A DNA stretch of 33,336 nucleotides, from the IMG/VR virus record IMGVR_UViG_3300035698_014598, positions 1-33,336 of that record, one strand, 5' to 3'. A program made the translations under genes and the position numbers. Below are positions 7,243-14,400 of the stretch, in pieces. The notes beneath the pieces are model-generated. The model was given only the letters and a program-made list of their open reading frames with translations. It made no database searches and was not told where the DNA came from. Numbering within the stretch: position 1 is the first letter of the stretch; every line of letters begins with the position of its first letter. The DNA comes from a virus.

Positions 7243-7432
7243 CTTGTCCCTCTTTAACTTCTTCAATTTCGTCAATGTAAGAATCTACACATTGTTCAGT
7301 TTCATCATTGTAAGCCGGGTCATCATTCCAGTCTCTAATTGCATCTTCTTTTGATTCAGCTTCGATTGTAACGTTACCTTCGTGCACAATGTGGTAGAAT
7401 ATTTTATACTCTTTTAATTCAATTTTAGACAT
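7235..7432 (-). CDS. DpnD/PcfM-like small protein, array copy 2
   Basis: 65 residues: strand EYKIFYHIVHEGNVTIEAES, helix KEDAIRDWND, end SYIDEIEEVKEGQDD. The G-x-V-x-[IV]-E-A-x-S-x-E-[ED]-A core is the best match in the array to the DpnD/PcfM-like pattern. Starts 7 nt after the upstream stop behind GTGATTAAAG. Confidence 0.75.
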   Translation of the reverse strand: MSKIELKEYKIFYHIVHEGNVTIEAESKEDAIRDWNDDPAYNDETEQCVDSYIDEIEEVKEGQDD

Positions 7433-7438
7433 CTTTAA

Positions 7439-7627
7439 TCACAACTTTTTAATTTTTATTTCTTTTGTTTTCAATTTATATTTTATCTCACACGCTCCAT
7501 TTTTATATGCAGTTGGGGATTTTAAGAAAATACGTTCTGCTTCATCCTCACTTTTAGCTTCTATAAAAGTTTTTCCTTCTGTTACACACTCCCAGCATAA
7601 TTTGAATAATTTAATTTTGTTTGTCAT
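7439..7627 (-). CDS. DpnD/PcfM-like small protein, array copy 1
   Basis: 62 residues, first transcribed of the four. Keeps the core EGKTFIEAKSEDEAERIF but has a basic end (YKLKTKEIKIKKL) instead of the acidic IDEIEEV end, and two to three Cys. The start is preceded by GTGTGATTAAAA. Divergence of this copy suggests it is the oldest of the array or has a different partner. Confidence 0.7.
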   Translation of the reverse strand: MTNKIKLFKLCWECVTEGKTFIEAKSEDEAERIFLKSPTAYKNGACEIKYKLKTKEIKIKKL

Positions 7628-7641
7628 TTTTAATCACACTC

Positions 7642-8019
7642 TTAAAATTCATATCCGAACGATTCAATGTATTCCATTTCGTTTATACAACACTGACTTT
7701 TATTATCTTTATCTAAAGGTTCACCACAATAAGAGCACAGGTAATGATTTGGATCTATTGGTTTTTGGCAAACTTCACAGAACATAAGAGATCCTTCGAG
7801 AAAGAAATCTAAAACATCTAATCGTTCAAGATCGTAATCATCATAATCTTTTATTTCAGATTTTAAACATTCGAGACATATAACACTGCCATCATCGAAC
7901 ATTGCATAACAATTTCCGTTGTAAAAAATTCTTCCATTGATGTCGTTATCTTTTTCCCACTGTTCAAAATTTGATTTAAGAGCTTGTTTATCTTCATCTG
8001 TTAATACAATATGCATCAT
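7642..8019 (-). CDS. Three-knuckle zinc protein
   Basis: 125 residues (start 8019, or ATG 8016). CxxC pairs at residues 48-51 (CLEC), 81-84 (CEVC) and 95-98 (CSYC), and CC at 110-111, enough for two zinc sites; the last ones form a ribbon-like CEVCQKPI...CSYCGEPL. The linkers are acidic. The ribosome site GGAGGTGAT is the full archaeal consensus and spans the end of the upstream gene. Likely a small nucleic-acid- or protein-binding adaptor; no enzyme domain. Confidence 0.8.
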   Translation of the reverse strand: MMHIVLTDEDKQALKSNFEQWEKDNDINGRIFYNGNCYAMFDDGSVICLECLKSEIKDYDDYDLERLDVLDFFLEGSLMFCEVCQKPIDPNHYLCSYCGEPLDKDNKSQCCINEMEYIESFGYEF

Positions 8020-8541
8020 TTAATTAATCACCTCCGAACTATATTCTTCAACAAATTTGGCAATCGTATAGAGTATTTCTTTTACCGCTTTTAGATAACC
8101 ATCGTCGAGGATTGTGATAATACTTTTTGGATAATTATTTCGTATATAACCATCTAAAGCATCATCTGCATACCAAATTCTACATTTATCTTTTGAAAAC
8201 ATGCCTTTTGAATACCATTTGAAGATATTGAGTTGTTCTTCGTAAAAAACATCCTTTAAGCACTCATCAATATAATAAATGTCTTCTACATACTCTGGAT
8301 TAATTTCAATGATCATATTGAGAAGCTTAACGGTTATCTCTGCATCCCAATCATCCCAATCATAATTATCATGTATCCGTGTTAATAATTCTACAACATC
8401 TTCTTTTATATATCCATCACCTAAATATTCACACCCACCGATTTCTAATGCGATTTCATGTGTATATTCTTTTGCACTCCACCCATTAAATCCAAATTCA
8501 AATTCGTTTCTTAGATATTTTACCAATTCCATATGATTCAT
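8020..8541 (-). CDS. Hypothetical acidic protein
   Basis: 173 residues, acidic and aromatic (NYDWDDWDAEITVKLL, EDIYYIDECLKDVFYEEQ). Begins MNHMELVKYLRNEFEFGFNGWS, followed by a helical middle and C-terminus. Two or three scattered Cys, no cluster. Its last codons encode the GGAGGTGAT ribosome site of the next gene, so the two are tightly coupled. Family not recognised. Confidence 0.75.
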   Translation of the reverse strand: MNHMELVKYLRNEFEFGFNGWSAKEYTHEIALEIGGCEYLGDGYIKEDVVELLTRIHDNYDWDDWDAEITVKLLNMIIEINPEYVEDIYYIDECLKDVFYEEQLNIFKWYSKGMFSKDKCRIWYADDALDGYIRNNYPKSIITILDDGYLKAVKEILYTIAKFVEEYSSEVIN

Positions 8542-8568
8542 TTTAATTTACCACCGTTAATATTCTCA

Positions 8569-8877
8569 TTATACTAACACGAGTCTTAATTCTTCATTGG
8601 TTAATTCTTCGCAGCAAAAGTCAGAGATTTCATTCTTGGCTCGCATTGTTTCTAATATACAAATTTTACCTGTATCTCGTTCAAAGATACACTCACCGTC
8701 TTCTGCGTAGTATGGACATATATGTTCCTTTGCATTAATTAAATCGATCACCTCATTATTAAGAAGCTCACTAACAGCTTCATAAACTTCTGGTAAATCA
8801 ATAATTTCAGATACTTTCATATCACGAATCAGTTCAAAGAGTTCAGCATCAAATTCTTCTTGTGTAATTTTCGTCAT
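8569..8877 (-). CDS. Four-Cys module protein, copy 2
   Basis: 102 residues. An N-terminal acidic helical half is joined to a Cys module C54-x8-C63-x9-C73-x15-C89 ending CEELTNEELRL. The next gene upstream has the same module (C60, C69, C78, C94, then CETLTTEESRL) behind a zinc ribbon, so the module is a movable unit. The widely spaced four-Cys arrangement could hold zinc or an Fe-S cluster. ATGA overlap with the upstream gene. Confidence 0.8.
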   Translation of the reverse strand: MTKITQEEFDAELFELIRDMKVSEIIDLPEVYEAVSELLNNEVIDLINAKEHICPYYAEDGECIFERDTGKICILETMRAKNEISDFCCEELTNEELRLVLV

Positions 8878-9212
8878 TTAGTTATCTCCAAATTTTTAAT
8901 AAGTCTCGATTCTTCAGTCGTAAGAGTTTCACATCCCCAATAATCAACAAGATAATCACCAACGGGACTTTTTATTGGACATGGCGTGTTTAAATTTTTC
9001 AGTTTACAGTTTTTGGCAGCAATAAAATGGGGGCAAACAATGCGCTCCCAATAGAAATCTTTTTCATTGTCTATATATATTTTATAGTCTGATGTATATC
9101 TATTTGGAATGTGGTTTTTACATCTGTCACACCACCATTTAATGCCACCTTTATAAACATAATGTCGAATAAAACCCTTCTCATTACAAAAGGGACATTC
9201 TTTATCTTTCAT
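8874..9212 (-). CDS. Zinc ribbon plus four-Cys module protein
   Basis: 112 residues. N-terminal zinc ribbon, CPFC (residues 6-9) and CDRC (28-31), then the four-Cys module C60-x8-C69-x8-C78-x15-C94 with ETLTTEESRLI. Eight Cys in all, two probable metal sites. The shared module with 8569-8877 indicates duplication and domain shuffling. Family not recognised. Confidence 0.8.
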   Translation of the reverse strand: MKDKECPFCNEKGFIRHYVYKGGIKWWCDRCKNHIPNRYTSDYKIYIDNEKDFYWERIVCPHFIAAKNCKLKNLNTPCPIKSPVGDYLVDYWGCETLTTEESRLIKNLEITK

Positions 9213-9215
9213 AAT

Positions 9216-9572
9216 TCATCGGTGGCTCATATACAATTCTCTTTCGCTGCAACTTTCGATAACTTTGTCGCAAAAGGTTTTCATATCTTCGTTTCTTCCA
9301 TCAAAATATCTGTCACCATTACATTCATTAACGTGTTTAATTAATTTAATTACAATACCTCTAAAGAAAGACTCTTGTAATGTTCTATGCGCTCCTTTCC
9401 AAATTGGTATAAAATCTTTTTCAAAATCAGTGCCGGAGATGTTGTTTATATAATCAAACAGATCTTTAAAAAGCTCTTGATTTAAAGCTGACATGCTTTG
9501 GTTGTATGTTGACCAGTCTCCTGTCTCATGATATTTTGTAGCAAGCTCATATTTTTTATCTCTGTAGTTCAT
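9216..9572 (-). CDS. Hypothetical helical protein
   Basis: 118 residues, mostly helical by pattern (MNYRDKKYELATKYHETGDW, LFKDLFDYINNI, FFRGIVIKLIKHVNE). Closer to neutral charge than its neighbours. Two Cys near the C-terminus. ATGA overlap with the upstream gene. No motif recognised. Confidence 0.75.
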   Translation of the reverse strand: MNYRDKKYELATKYHETGDWSTYNQSMSALNQELFKDLFDYINNISGTDFEKDFIPIWKGAHRTLQESFFRGIVIKLIKHVNECNGDRYFDGRNEDMKTFCDKVIESCSERELYMSHR

Positions 9573-9850
9573 GGATGTGCCTCCTCATAATTTTTAATTT
9601 CATCTGGAATCATATCGTCATCATCAAGAGATTCGTAAATGAAATCTCCAATTGATGCATTATCACTTATTAAACATGATATATTATCAGCGATTCTTTG
9701 CATATTAGCATCTGTTAATTTATTAACAACTTTTTTAAGGAATTCTGTGTCTTCAATTTCAAAACGATCTCCAAGAACTTCCATGATAGTTTCTCTGTCA
9801 ATTGCTACACATGAGAAAATTTTGTAGAGTGGGTTATCTTGCATTTTCAT
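9569..9850 (-). CDS. Paralogue family D, copy 2
   Basis: 93 residues. Related to 10072-10350: a Cys near residue 14, then LTD-x-[NDM]-M-x-[RK]-IA-[DE]-[NE]-[IL]-S-x-LI, a short gap, IGD-[FL]-I-x-E, and a C-terminal D-x-IK-N-x-E. Acidic, helical; the two copies are separated by one unrelated gene. Function unknown. Confidence 0.75.
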   Translation of the reverse strand: MKMQDNPLYKIFSCVAIDRETIMEVLGDRFEIEDTEFLKKVVNKLTDANMQRIADNISCLISDNASIGDFIYESLDDDDMIPDEIKNYEEAHP

Positions 9851-9856
9851 TTATTG

Positions 9857-10075
9857 TTACCTATTTTTAACAAACTCTTTAATCATATGATAACGAAGAA
9901 TACCTGAGATCGTATCATACAAACCAAGTAATTCAATCATATTTTCTGGTTGTGTAGAATCATATAATTCTTTTAGCCACCCGTCATATTTGAAAAATTC
10001 TGCTACGTCATTTCCAAGCATGTCATAAACATCATTACTTAAGAATCCATCTTCGGTTATTACACCATCTTTCAT
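9857..10075 (-). CDS. Hypothetical 72-aa acidic protein
   Basis: Lies between the two copies of family D. Sequence MKDGVITEDGFLSNDVYDML then helices (GWLKELYDSTQPENMIELL). No Cys, no motif. ATGA overlap with the gene upstream. Confidence 0.7.
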   Translation of the reverse strand: MKDGVITEDGFLSNDVYDMLGNDVAEFFKYDGWLKELYDSTQPENMIELLGLYDTISGILRYHMIKEFVKNR

Positions 10076-10350
10076 TTCTCAATCACATTTTTAATGTTAT
10101 CAAGTGCTGTATCTGTATATCCAATTAATTCAGCAATCAAATCGCCAATCTCAAATGTATTATCTATAAGATTGGATAATTCTTCTGCTATCTTTTCCAT
10201 GTCTTCATCAGTAAGTGCGCTAATATATGGCAAAAGAATTTCTTCACCACAGTCATAAAATTTTGTTAATGATGCTAACAAATCTCCACGACAAATGCTG
10301 CACGCTGTTACAACAATGGGGAATTTTTGGGAGCTTAAATTAGTTTCCAT
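10072..10350 (-). CDS. Paralogue family D, copy 1
   Basis: 92 residues. N-terminus with CSIC (a CxxC not kept in copy 2), followed by the conserved ALTDEDMEKIAEELSNLI and IGDLIAELIG helices. Its start overlaps the upstream stop by one base (TAATG). Probably a small helical dimer; function unknown. Confidence 0.75.
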   Translation of the reverse strand: METNLSSQKFPIVVTACSICRGDLLASLTKFYDCGEEILLPYISALTDEDMEKIAEELSNLIDNTFEIGDLIAELIGYTDTALDNIKNVIEK

Positions 10351-11069
10351 TATAGATTCTCTGAATAATGATAGTTATCTTTAACGATTACACCATCAGT
10401 ATAACCATTCTTTTCTGCAAGTCTGTTCATGTAAGCAAAGAATTCACTCACTTTTTCATGATTGTAATAGTATCTGAGTTCATCCTGTGTTGTTTCATAT
10501 TGTTCTTCATCAACGCGCTTTATAAGAATTTCAAGTCGTTCGTGGTGTTCAATATCAGAACGCCCAAATGCATCTTCAATATCACCATTCCAGAGAGCGT
10601 TCGCAAAGTGTCCCATATTTCCAATGATTCTTCTGTAACCTACCCAATCTGGTTGTGATCTTTCTTTCTTAAAACCGAAGGCACTTTTATCATATAGAAC
10701 TTTGTGTATAATGTGATCTTCTTTGCATACTGAAAATTCTTTTATATAATCCATGAAAAGTTTTGATGGATAATCTCGTAGTGCATTTCCATTGAGTTTA
10801 TTATTTCTTTCATCATTACATAGTTTTTCATGTGCTTCATAACCATTTTTAAAATATTTGTAAAGAATTGCTGTCATCGTTTTATCAAGTTCAAGTGTTT
10901 CTTCATAATCAAGAACATTGATATTGATAACTTCATTAAGCATTTCAACATTTGGTATGGTATAGTCTGAATTTTTTTCAAGTTCTTTCATATCTTCAAA
11001 GAATAAATCATTCATATAATTATTTTCTGAAACATCAGCAAATTGTTTAAGTTCTTCAAGTCTTGTCAT
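10350..11069 (-). CDS. Hypothetical 239-aa protein
   Basis: One of the larger left-arm proteins, helical, with long charged segments. Notable features are the segment SQPDWVGYRRIIGNMGHFANALWNG cut by GHFANAL, a DIEHHERLEIL segment and repeated Tyr/His near the C-terminus (ELRYYYNHEK). The His-rich part might bind a metal but forms no known motif. The start follows GTGAATTAAAATG. Family not recognised. Confidence 0.8.
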   Translation of the reverse strand: MTRLEELKQFADVSENNYMNDLFFEDMKELEKNSDYTIPNVEMLNEVININVLDYEETLELDKTMTAILYKYFKNGYEAHEKLCNDERNNKLNGNALRDYPSKLFMDYIKEFSVCKEDHIIHKVLYDKSAFGFKKERSQPDWVGYRRIIGNMGHFANALWNGDIEDAFGRSDIEHHERLEILIKRVDEEQYETTQDELRYYYNHEKVSEFFAYMNRLAEKNGYTDGVIVKDNYHYSENL

Positions 11070-11070
11070 T

Positions 11071-11259
11071 TTAATTCACATCCTCTTTTTTTACAAGTTG
11101 TGCTTTCGTTTTTCCATCCTCATTAAAAATTTGTAGTTTGAGACCATCTTCTTTACATCGTCTCATAATGTCGTCAATCGCGGTGTCTTCAAGCTTATCT
11201 TTGTTTTTGATTTCAATAATTTTAACTGGTGATTCTGCATATATGTTATTTTTTGACAT
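11071..11259 (-). CDS. Hypothetical 62-aa basic protein
   Basis: Starts behind a strong AAGGAG. A strand (VKIIEIKNK), a helix (DIMRRCKEDGLKL), then two strands (IFNEDGKTKAQLVKK): a beta-alpha-beta-beta small domain of nearly neutral charge. The 45-nt spacer upstream is long for this region, so it may begin a transcript. No family assigned. Confidence 0.7.
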   Translation of the reverse strand: MSKNNIYAESPVKIIEIKNKDKLEDTAIDDIMRRCKEDGLKLQIFNEDGKTKAQLVKKEDVN

Positions 11260-11304
11260 AATTATTTCTCCTTTTTTATAATTGTTTAATGGTGTTATCT
11301 TTGT

Positions 11305-11637
11305 TCATTTTCTTAAATACCCACCATCTTCTATTAAACTTTCTTCGATTAGATATGATTTGCAACATTCATTACCATTGTTTCTTAATTTATCAATAAA
11401 ATCTTCTTCTCCACATTCTGTACACATATAAATTTTTTCAAGTTTATCACCGTTCATCATCCATATATCTCCCCATGTATTTGAAATAAACACATCTCCT
11501 GTATGGTTATTAAAATAAATTTTTGGTTCAGATTTTATACTAATTATTTCATCTTTCATGTGAGACAATAATATTACAGCCATTTTAATTTCACGGTGTC
11601 CAAAGTCTCTCCAATCTGTTATTAAGAATTTATTCAT
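11305..11637 (-). CDS. WMMNGD zinc-module protein, copy 2
   Basis: 110 residues. N-terminal domain with FG-[HN]-x-EI-x-MA, a strand GDVFISN, and W-x-MMNGD-[KN]-LEK-x-Y, then one zinc-like module C72-x2-C75-[GEE]...CC91-92 followed by K-S-YLIEESLI. Paralogous to 11654-12142, which has two such modules. Metal binding is probable, catalytic function not evident. Confidence 0.8.
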   Translation of the reverse strand: MNKFLITDWRDFGHREIKMAVILLSHMKDEIISIKSEPKIYFNNHTGDVFISNTWGDIWMMNGDKLEKIYMCTECGEEDFIDKLRNNGNECCKSYLIEESLIEDGGYLRK

Positions 11638-11653
11638 TTAAATCACTTCTTTA

Positions 11654-12142
11654 TTATCGTCCTCTAAAATTAGTTGGTGGGGTATAACTGGCTTTTTCTT
11701 TTTCGCTCTCTTCATCTTCTTCTTCATCATCAATTAAATTGTTTTCTATAAGATATTCTTTACAACAATCTTTTCCATCTTCTAAAAGCTCATCTATTGT
11801 ACCTTCTTTTCTACATTCGGGGCAGATATAAACATCATCAGCTATTTCACCACATTGTTTGAGATAATCAATGCAACACTCTTTACCATATTCTTTTAAA
11901 TCTTCTGCAAAACCTTCTTCTCCACACTCTCCACAAGAATAAAATTTTTCTAAATTATCTCCATTCATCATCCACACGTTACAATTTTCATCTGAAAGAA
12001 AAACACAACCACTGTATGTATTGAGACATATGCTGAGATTTCCCCATGCATTTGCTTCAAATATATGATCAAGTAGTTCTTTAGCCATTTCAATTTCGCA
12101 GTTTCCAAATTTGCTTAAATCTAATGTTACAATTTCATTCAT
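11654..12142 (-). CDS. WMMNGD protein with duplicated zinc module
   Basis: 162 residues. Same N-terminal domain as 11305-11637 (FGNCEIEMA, WMMNGDNLEKFY), then two consecutive copies of a 35-40 residue module: C70-x2-C73 ... C89-C90-x-x-YL and C107-x2-C110 ... C126-C127-x-x-YL, each ending in a short hydrophobic/acidic stretch. An acidic linker and an RGR tail follow. The internal repeat shows how the family grows by module duplication. Confidence 0.8.
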   Translation of the reverse strand: MNEIVTLDLSKFGNCEIEMAKELLDHIFEANAWGNLSICLNTYSGCVFLSDENCNVWMMNGDNLEKFYSCGECGEEGFAEDLKEYGKECCIDYLKQCGEIADDVYICPECRKEGTIDELLEDGKDCCKEYLIENNLIDDEEEDEESEKEKASYTPPTNFRGR

Positions 12143-12446
12143 TTAAATCACCTTCAATCTTTATATATTCATTTTTAATTTGAGATTTTTTACGTTCAAT
12201 AATTTGATTTTTTTCATTTAATCCAACATAGTAGTCGGGTTCAATAAAATAATGTTGATATATATCATTTTTAAAATGAACTCTAATGCCATGAACATTG
12301 TGGTTACATTTGTTTACATAAGTTAATTTTATATCTTCTTTTTCACCAGTTAAAAATTTTACAATCGCTTCGTAACATTCATATGTTCCATCAAAACGTA
12401 TCACTTTAATGAATTCTCCACGAAAATGTTTTACCTTATACATCAT
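12135..12446 (-). CDS. YKV-HF protein, family E copy 2
   Basis: 103 residues, paralogue of 12961-13269. Shared: M-x-YKV-[KE]-HF, VK-x-[IM]-RFDGT-[YH]-[EK]-CY-[EK]-AIV-x-FLT, a central beta-rich part, Y-x-GL/GF-[DN], and Y-x-KIEG at the end. Strand-rich and more basic than most neighbours. The two copies flank the 12446 gene, giving an E-LPNDW-E order. Function unknown. Confidence 0.8.
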   Translation of the reverse strand: MMYKVKHFRGEFIKVIRFDGTYECYEAIVKFLTGEKEDIKLTYVNKCNHNVHGIRVHFKNDIYQHYFIEPDYYVGLNEKNQIIERKKSQIKNEYIKIEGDLNE

Positions 12447-12958
12447 TATACTTCTTCTTCATCTTCTTCTTCATCATCATCACTTTCTTCTACAAGTTCT
12501 CCAATATAATTTGTGATAACATGAACCATCATACTGATTCTGTTGTATTGTCCGGCTGATAACATCGCATCTACATCAAATTTCTCAGTGTCAAATAATC
12601 CTTTACTGTATGTTTCTTCAATATTATATTTTCTGTTTGGACGATCACTATACCATCCGAATAATTTAGATGTGAAACAATCTACTTCTTCTTCAGCAAT
12701 TTCGTGATCGTAACCATAGTCATACATTATATATTTTTCTTCAATATCAAAACCCGTCATCTGTTCAAGGATGCCAACGATTGTTTCATAAGTCCAATCA
12801 TTTGGAAGTTCATCATCGTGACACTTAAAGATCATGTTAGTTAGATCATCATCACTAAACTCGTCTTTAACTCTATAATATTTATCCTGATCTTCGTTAT
12901 CTCTCGTAGCACATTCAAATTTGTCAAGTGTTAGTTTTACAGCTTCATTAAAGTTCAT
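12446..12958 (-). CDS. LPNDW-type phage-like protein, copy 2
   Basis: 170 residues. Contains the diagnostic CHDDELPNDWTYETI followed by GILEQMTG, then GWYSDRPNRKYNIEE, AGQYNRISMMVHVI, and an acidic tail ending EEDEEEV. The best representative in the window of what I take to be a phage/plasmid family of unknown function built around a [HD]D-x-LP-x-DW motif and repeated helices. One-base overlap (ATAATG) with the next gene. Confidence 0.85.
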   Translation of the reverse strand: MNFNEAVKLTLDKFECATRDNEDQDKYYRVKDEFSDDDLTNMIFKCHDDELPNDWTYETIVGILEQMTGFDIEEKYIMYDYGYDHEIAEEEVDCFTSKLFGWYSDRPNRKYNIEETYSKGLFDTEKFDVDAMLSAGQYNRISMMVHVITNYIGELVEESDDDEEEDEEEV

Positions 12959-12960
12959 AA

Positions 12961-13269
12961 TTAATTTTCTCCTTCAATCTTTGTGTAGTGTTTTTCAACC
13001 TGTTTCTCATCACGCAGTATAACTTTTTGATTACTATCGAAACCAATGTAATCTCCAACACGTACATCATAAGGTTTTCTATAACCACCATCTATAACAG
13101 TAATATTTATTATACAATACTTCAAATTATAATCATCTGTATAAGATATGTGGATAGTTTGATTTTTATGTGTTAAAAACATTACAATTGCTTTATAACA
13201 TTTGTGTGTTCCATCAAATCTCATTAATTTTACTGGATTGCTATGAAAATGCTCTACTTTATATATCAT
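12961..13269 (-). CDS. YKV-HF protein, family E copy 1
   Basis: 102 residues; see copy 2 at 12135. Contains VKLMRFDGTHKCYKAIVMFLT and the ending HYTKIEGEN. Diverged in the central strands, identical in layout. ATGA overlap with the upstream gene and TAATTATG to the downstream one. Confidence 0.8.
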   Translation of the reverse strand: MIYKVEHFHSNPVKLMRFDGTHKCYKAIVMFLTHKNQTIHISYTDDYNLKYCIINITVIDGGYRKPYDVRVGDYIGFDSNQKVILRDEKQVEKHYTKIEGEN

Positions 13270-13637
13270 TGTACTTTTTCCTCGTCATTAATAGTCCCAT
13301 CCTCATAAACTCCGGGATAGTGAGCAAACGCACCGCCATTTTCTACACTATTGAAGATGTGAACATACGTTTTTCCATCAATAGAATCATGGCAGATTTT
13401 GTGTAAATAATCAAGTGTGGCATCTTTACTGTTTTCAAATCCAAGTATAGGGTATAAAAATTTACACGCTTTTTTAAGATCCCAAAACCACAGTGATGTA
13501 ATAACATATTTCTTATCATTCACAAAAAAGAAATCGCCGGGATAACCAATAGCTTCATTTTCAATGATTGCTATTTTTTCGTCTTTTGATATTTGTTCTT
13601 GCTCAACATGTAGTAAAGCAACTGATATTTCTCTCAT
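13266..13637 (-). CDS. ASCH-like domain protein
   Basis: 123 residues. The order G-[YD]-PGDFFFV-[ND]-x-K-x-YVITSLWFWDLK, then a helical segment with LGFEN, then a helix (DATLDYLHKI) and a closing strand YVHIF is the pattern of small ASCH-type (PUA-like) domains in phages, where GD-x-F/V, IT-x-V, EGFES and VY-x-H-x-F recur. ASCH domains bind or act on nucleic acid or modified bases. The assignment rests on pattern only, since the residues that define catalytic ASCH amidohydrolases cannot be checked here. The acidic C-terminal tail is atypical. Confidence 0.5.
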   Translation of the reverse strand: MREISVALLHVEQEQISKDEKIAIIENEAIGYPGDFFFVNDKKYVITSLWFWDLKKACKFLYPILGFENSKDATLDYLHKICHDSIDGKTYVHIFNSVENGGAFAHYPGVYEDGTINDEEKVQ

Positions 13638-13638
13638 T

Positions 13639-13806
13639 TCAAACTCCCGTCTTCTGCTTTAAAACTTTGCATAAATAAATAGATTTATCATAATCAAGAC
13701 CCCGTTGCTCATCATATGCTTCATTTGCCTCCTTTTCCGTATCATATTCATTAATCCATGGATAGTATGCTTCATCTGAACAGACCAGATATTTCACCCT
13801 TGTCAT
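13639..13806 (-). CDS. Small Tyr-rich protein (55 aa)
   Basis: An ATG at 13806 behind GAGGAAAAAG opens 55 codons ending TGA one base before the next ATG. Starts MTRVKYLVCSDEAYYPW and continues with acidic helical sequence (EYDTEKEANEAYDEQRG). Two Cys. Good ribosome site and tight coupling make it likely real. Confidence 0.7.
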   Translation of the reverse strand: MTRVKYLVCSDEAYYPWINEYDTEKEANEAYDEQRGLDYDKSIYLCKVLKQKTGV

Positions 13807-13818
13807 ATTTCTTTTTCC

Positions 13819-14193
13819 TCACTTATTTTTATCAGCTAACAAATATGCAACAAAGAATGTAAAGCATATTCCTAATACAAAACCAATTGCATAATCAACA
13901 ATCTTACGATCTTCCAGATTATATTTTGTATCAATGAAAAACATCCCAGTATATTCATTGTAATCAAACTTAATATAATCATCGTCATAGATATTATAAC
14001 GAACATTACTTATAATATGTTCGTTATAACCATTATCATATCCATCCTCATACCCATTAATATACGCCGAATTGTGATAGTTATAACGGATATTATCAAA
14101 GTTGTATGTATAACCTCCTGCTGCAACCGGGATAATCAAGAGTTGCATAACAATTAATAGTAAAAATATTTTAGTCAGAGTTTTCTTTTTCAT
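13819..14193 (-). CDS. Signal-anchored GY-repeat membrane protein
   Basis: 124 residues from the ATG at 14193, chosen for GGTGAGAAAG upstream and because it starts a signal peptide (MKKKTLTKIFLLLIVMQLL... ending VAA near residue 25). The mature part is Tyr/Asn/Gly-rich with spaced NGYEDGYDNGY repeats, then a Tyr/Asp-rich region and one C-terminal membrane helix (IGFVLGICFTFFVAYLL) with a short basic tail. Topology: outside repeat domain, C-terminal anchor. It is the only membrane protein of the left module. Candidate for cell-envelope alteration, superinfection exclusion or lysis; not resolvable. Confidence 0.75.
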   Translation of the reverse strand: MKKKTLTKIFLLLIVMQLLIIPVAAGGYTYNFDNIRYNYHNSAYINGYEDGYDNGYNEHIISNVRYNIYDDDYIKFDYNEYTGMFFIDTKYNLEDRKIVDYAIGFVLGICFTFFVAYLLADKNK

Positions 14194-14215
14194 AATCTTT
14201 CTCACCAATTCCTTT

Positions 14216-14398
14216 TCAACAAAATACTGGTTCAACCTCGAATTCTTTTCCACAAAACTGACATTCAACCAAACCATCAGCGTCAAATTCAAGATGTCTT
14301 TCACAATCGCAGTAAGGACAATACCAAACTGCACAATCTTCAAACATCGATTCGTCTTCATCCAGTTTTCCAAATAATATATCTAAATTTTCTTTCAT
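14216..14398 (-). CDS. Zinc ribbon protein (60 aa)
   Basis: An acidic N-terminal helix followed by CPYC (residues 27-30) and CQFC (46-49), a zinc ribbon with an acidic surface, ending EVEPVFC. The frame that overlaps it on the same strand is not its rival, because the membrane protein downstream starts after this gene's stop. AAAGGAG lies 12 nt before the ATG. Confidence 0.75.
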   Translation of the reverse strand: MKENLDILFGKLDEDESMFEDCAVWYCPYCDCERHLEFDADGLVECQFCGKEFEVEPVFC

Positions 14399-14400
14399 AG

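Noticed and set aside
14194-14373. Longer N-terminus for the GY-repeat membrane protein
   Set aside because: The extension lies in another frame of the zinc ribbon gene at 14216-14398, and the ATG at 14193 has GGTGAG and a signal peptide.
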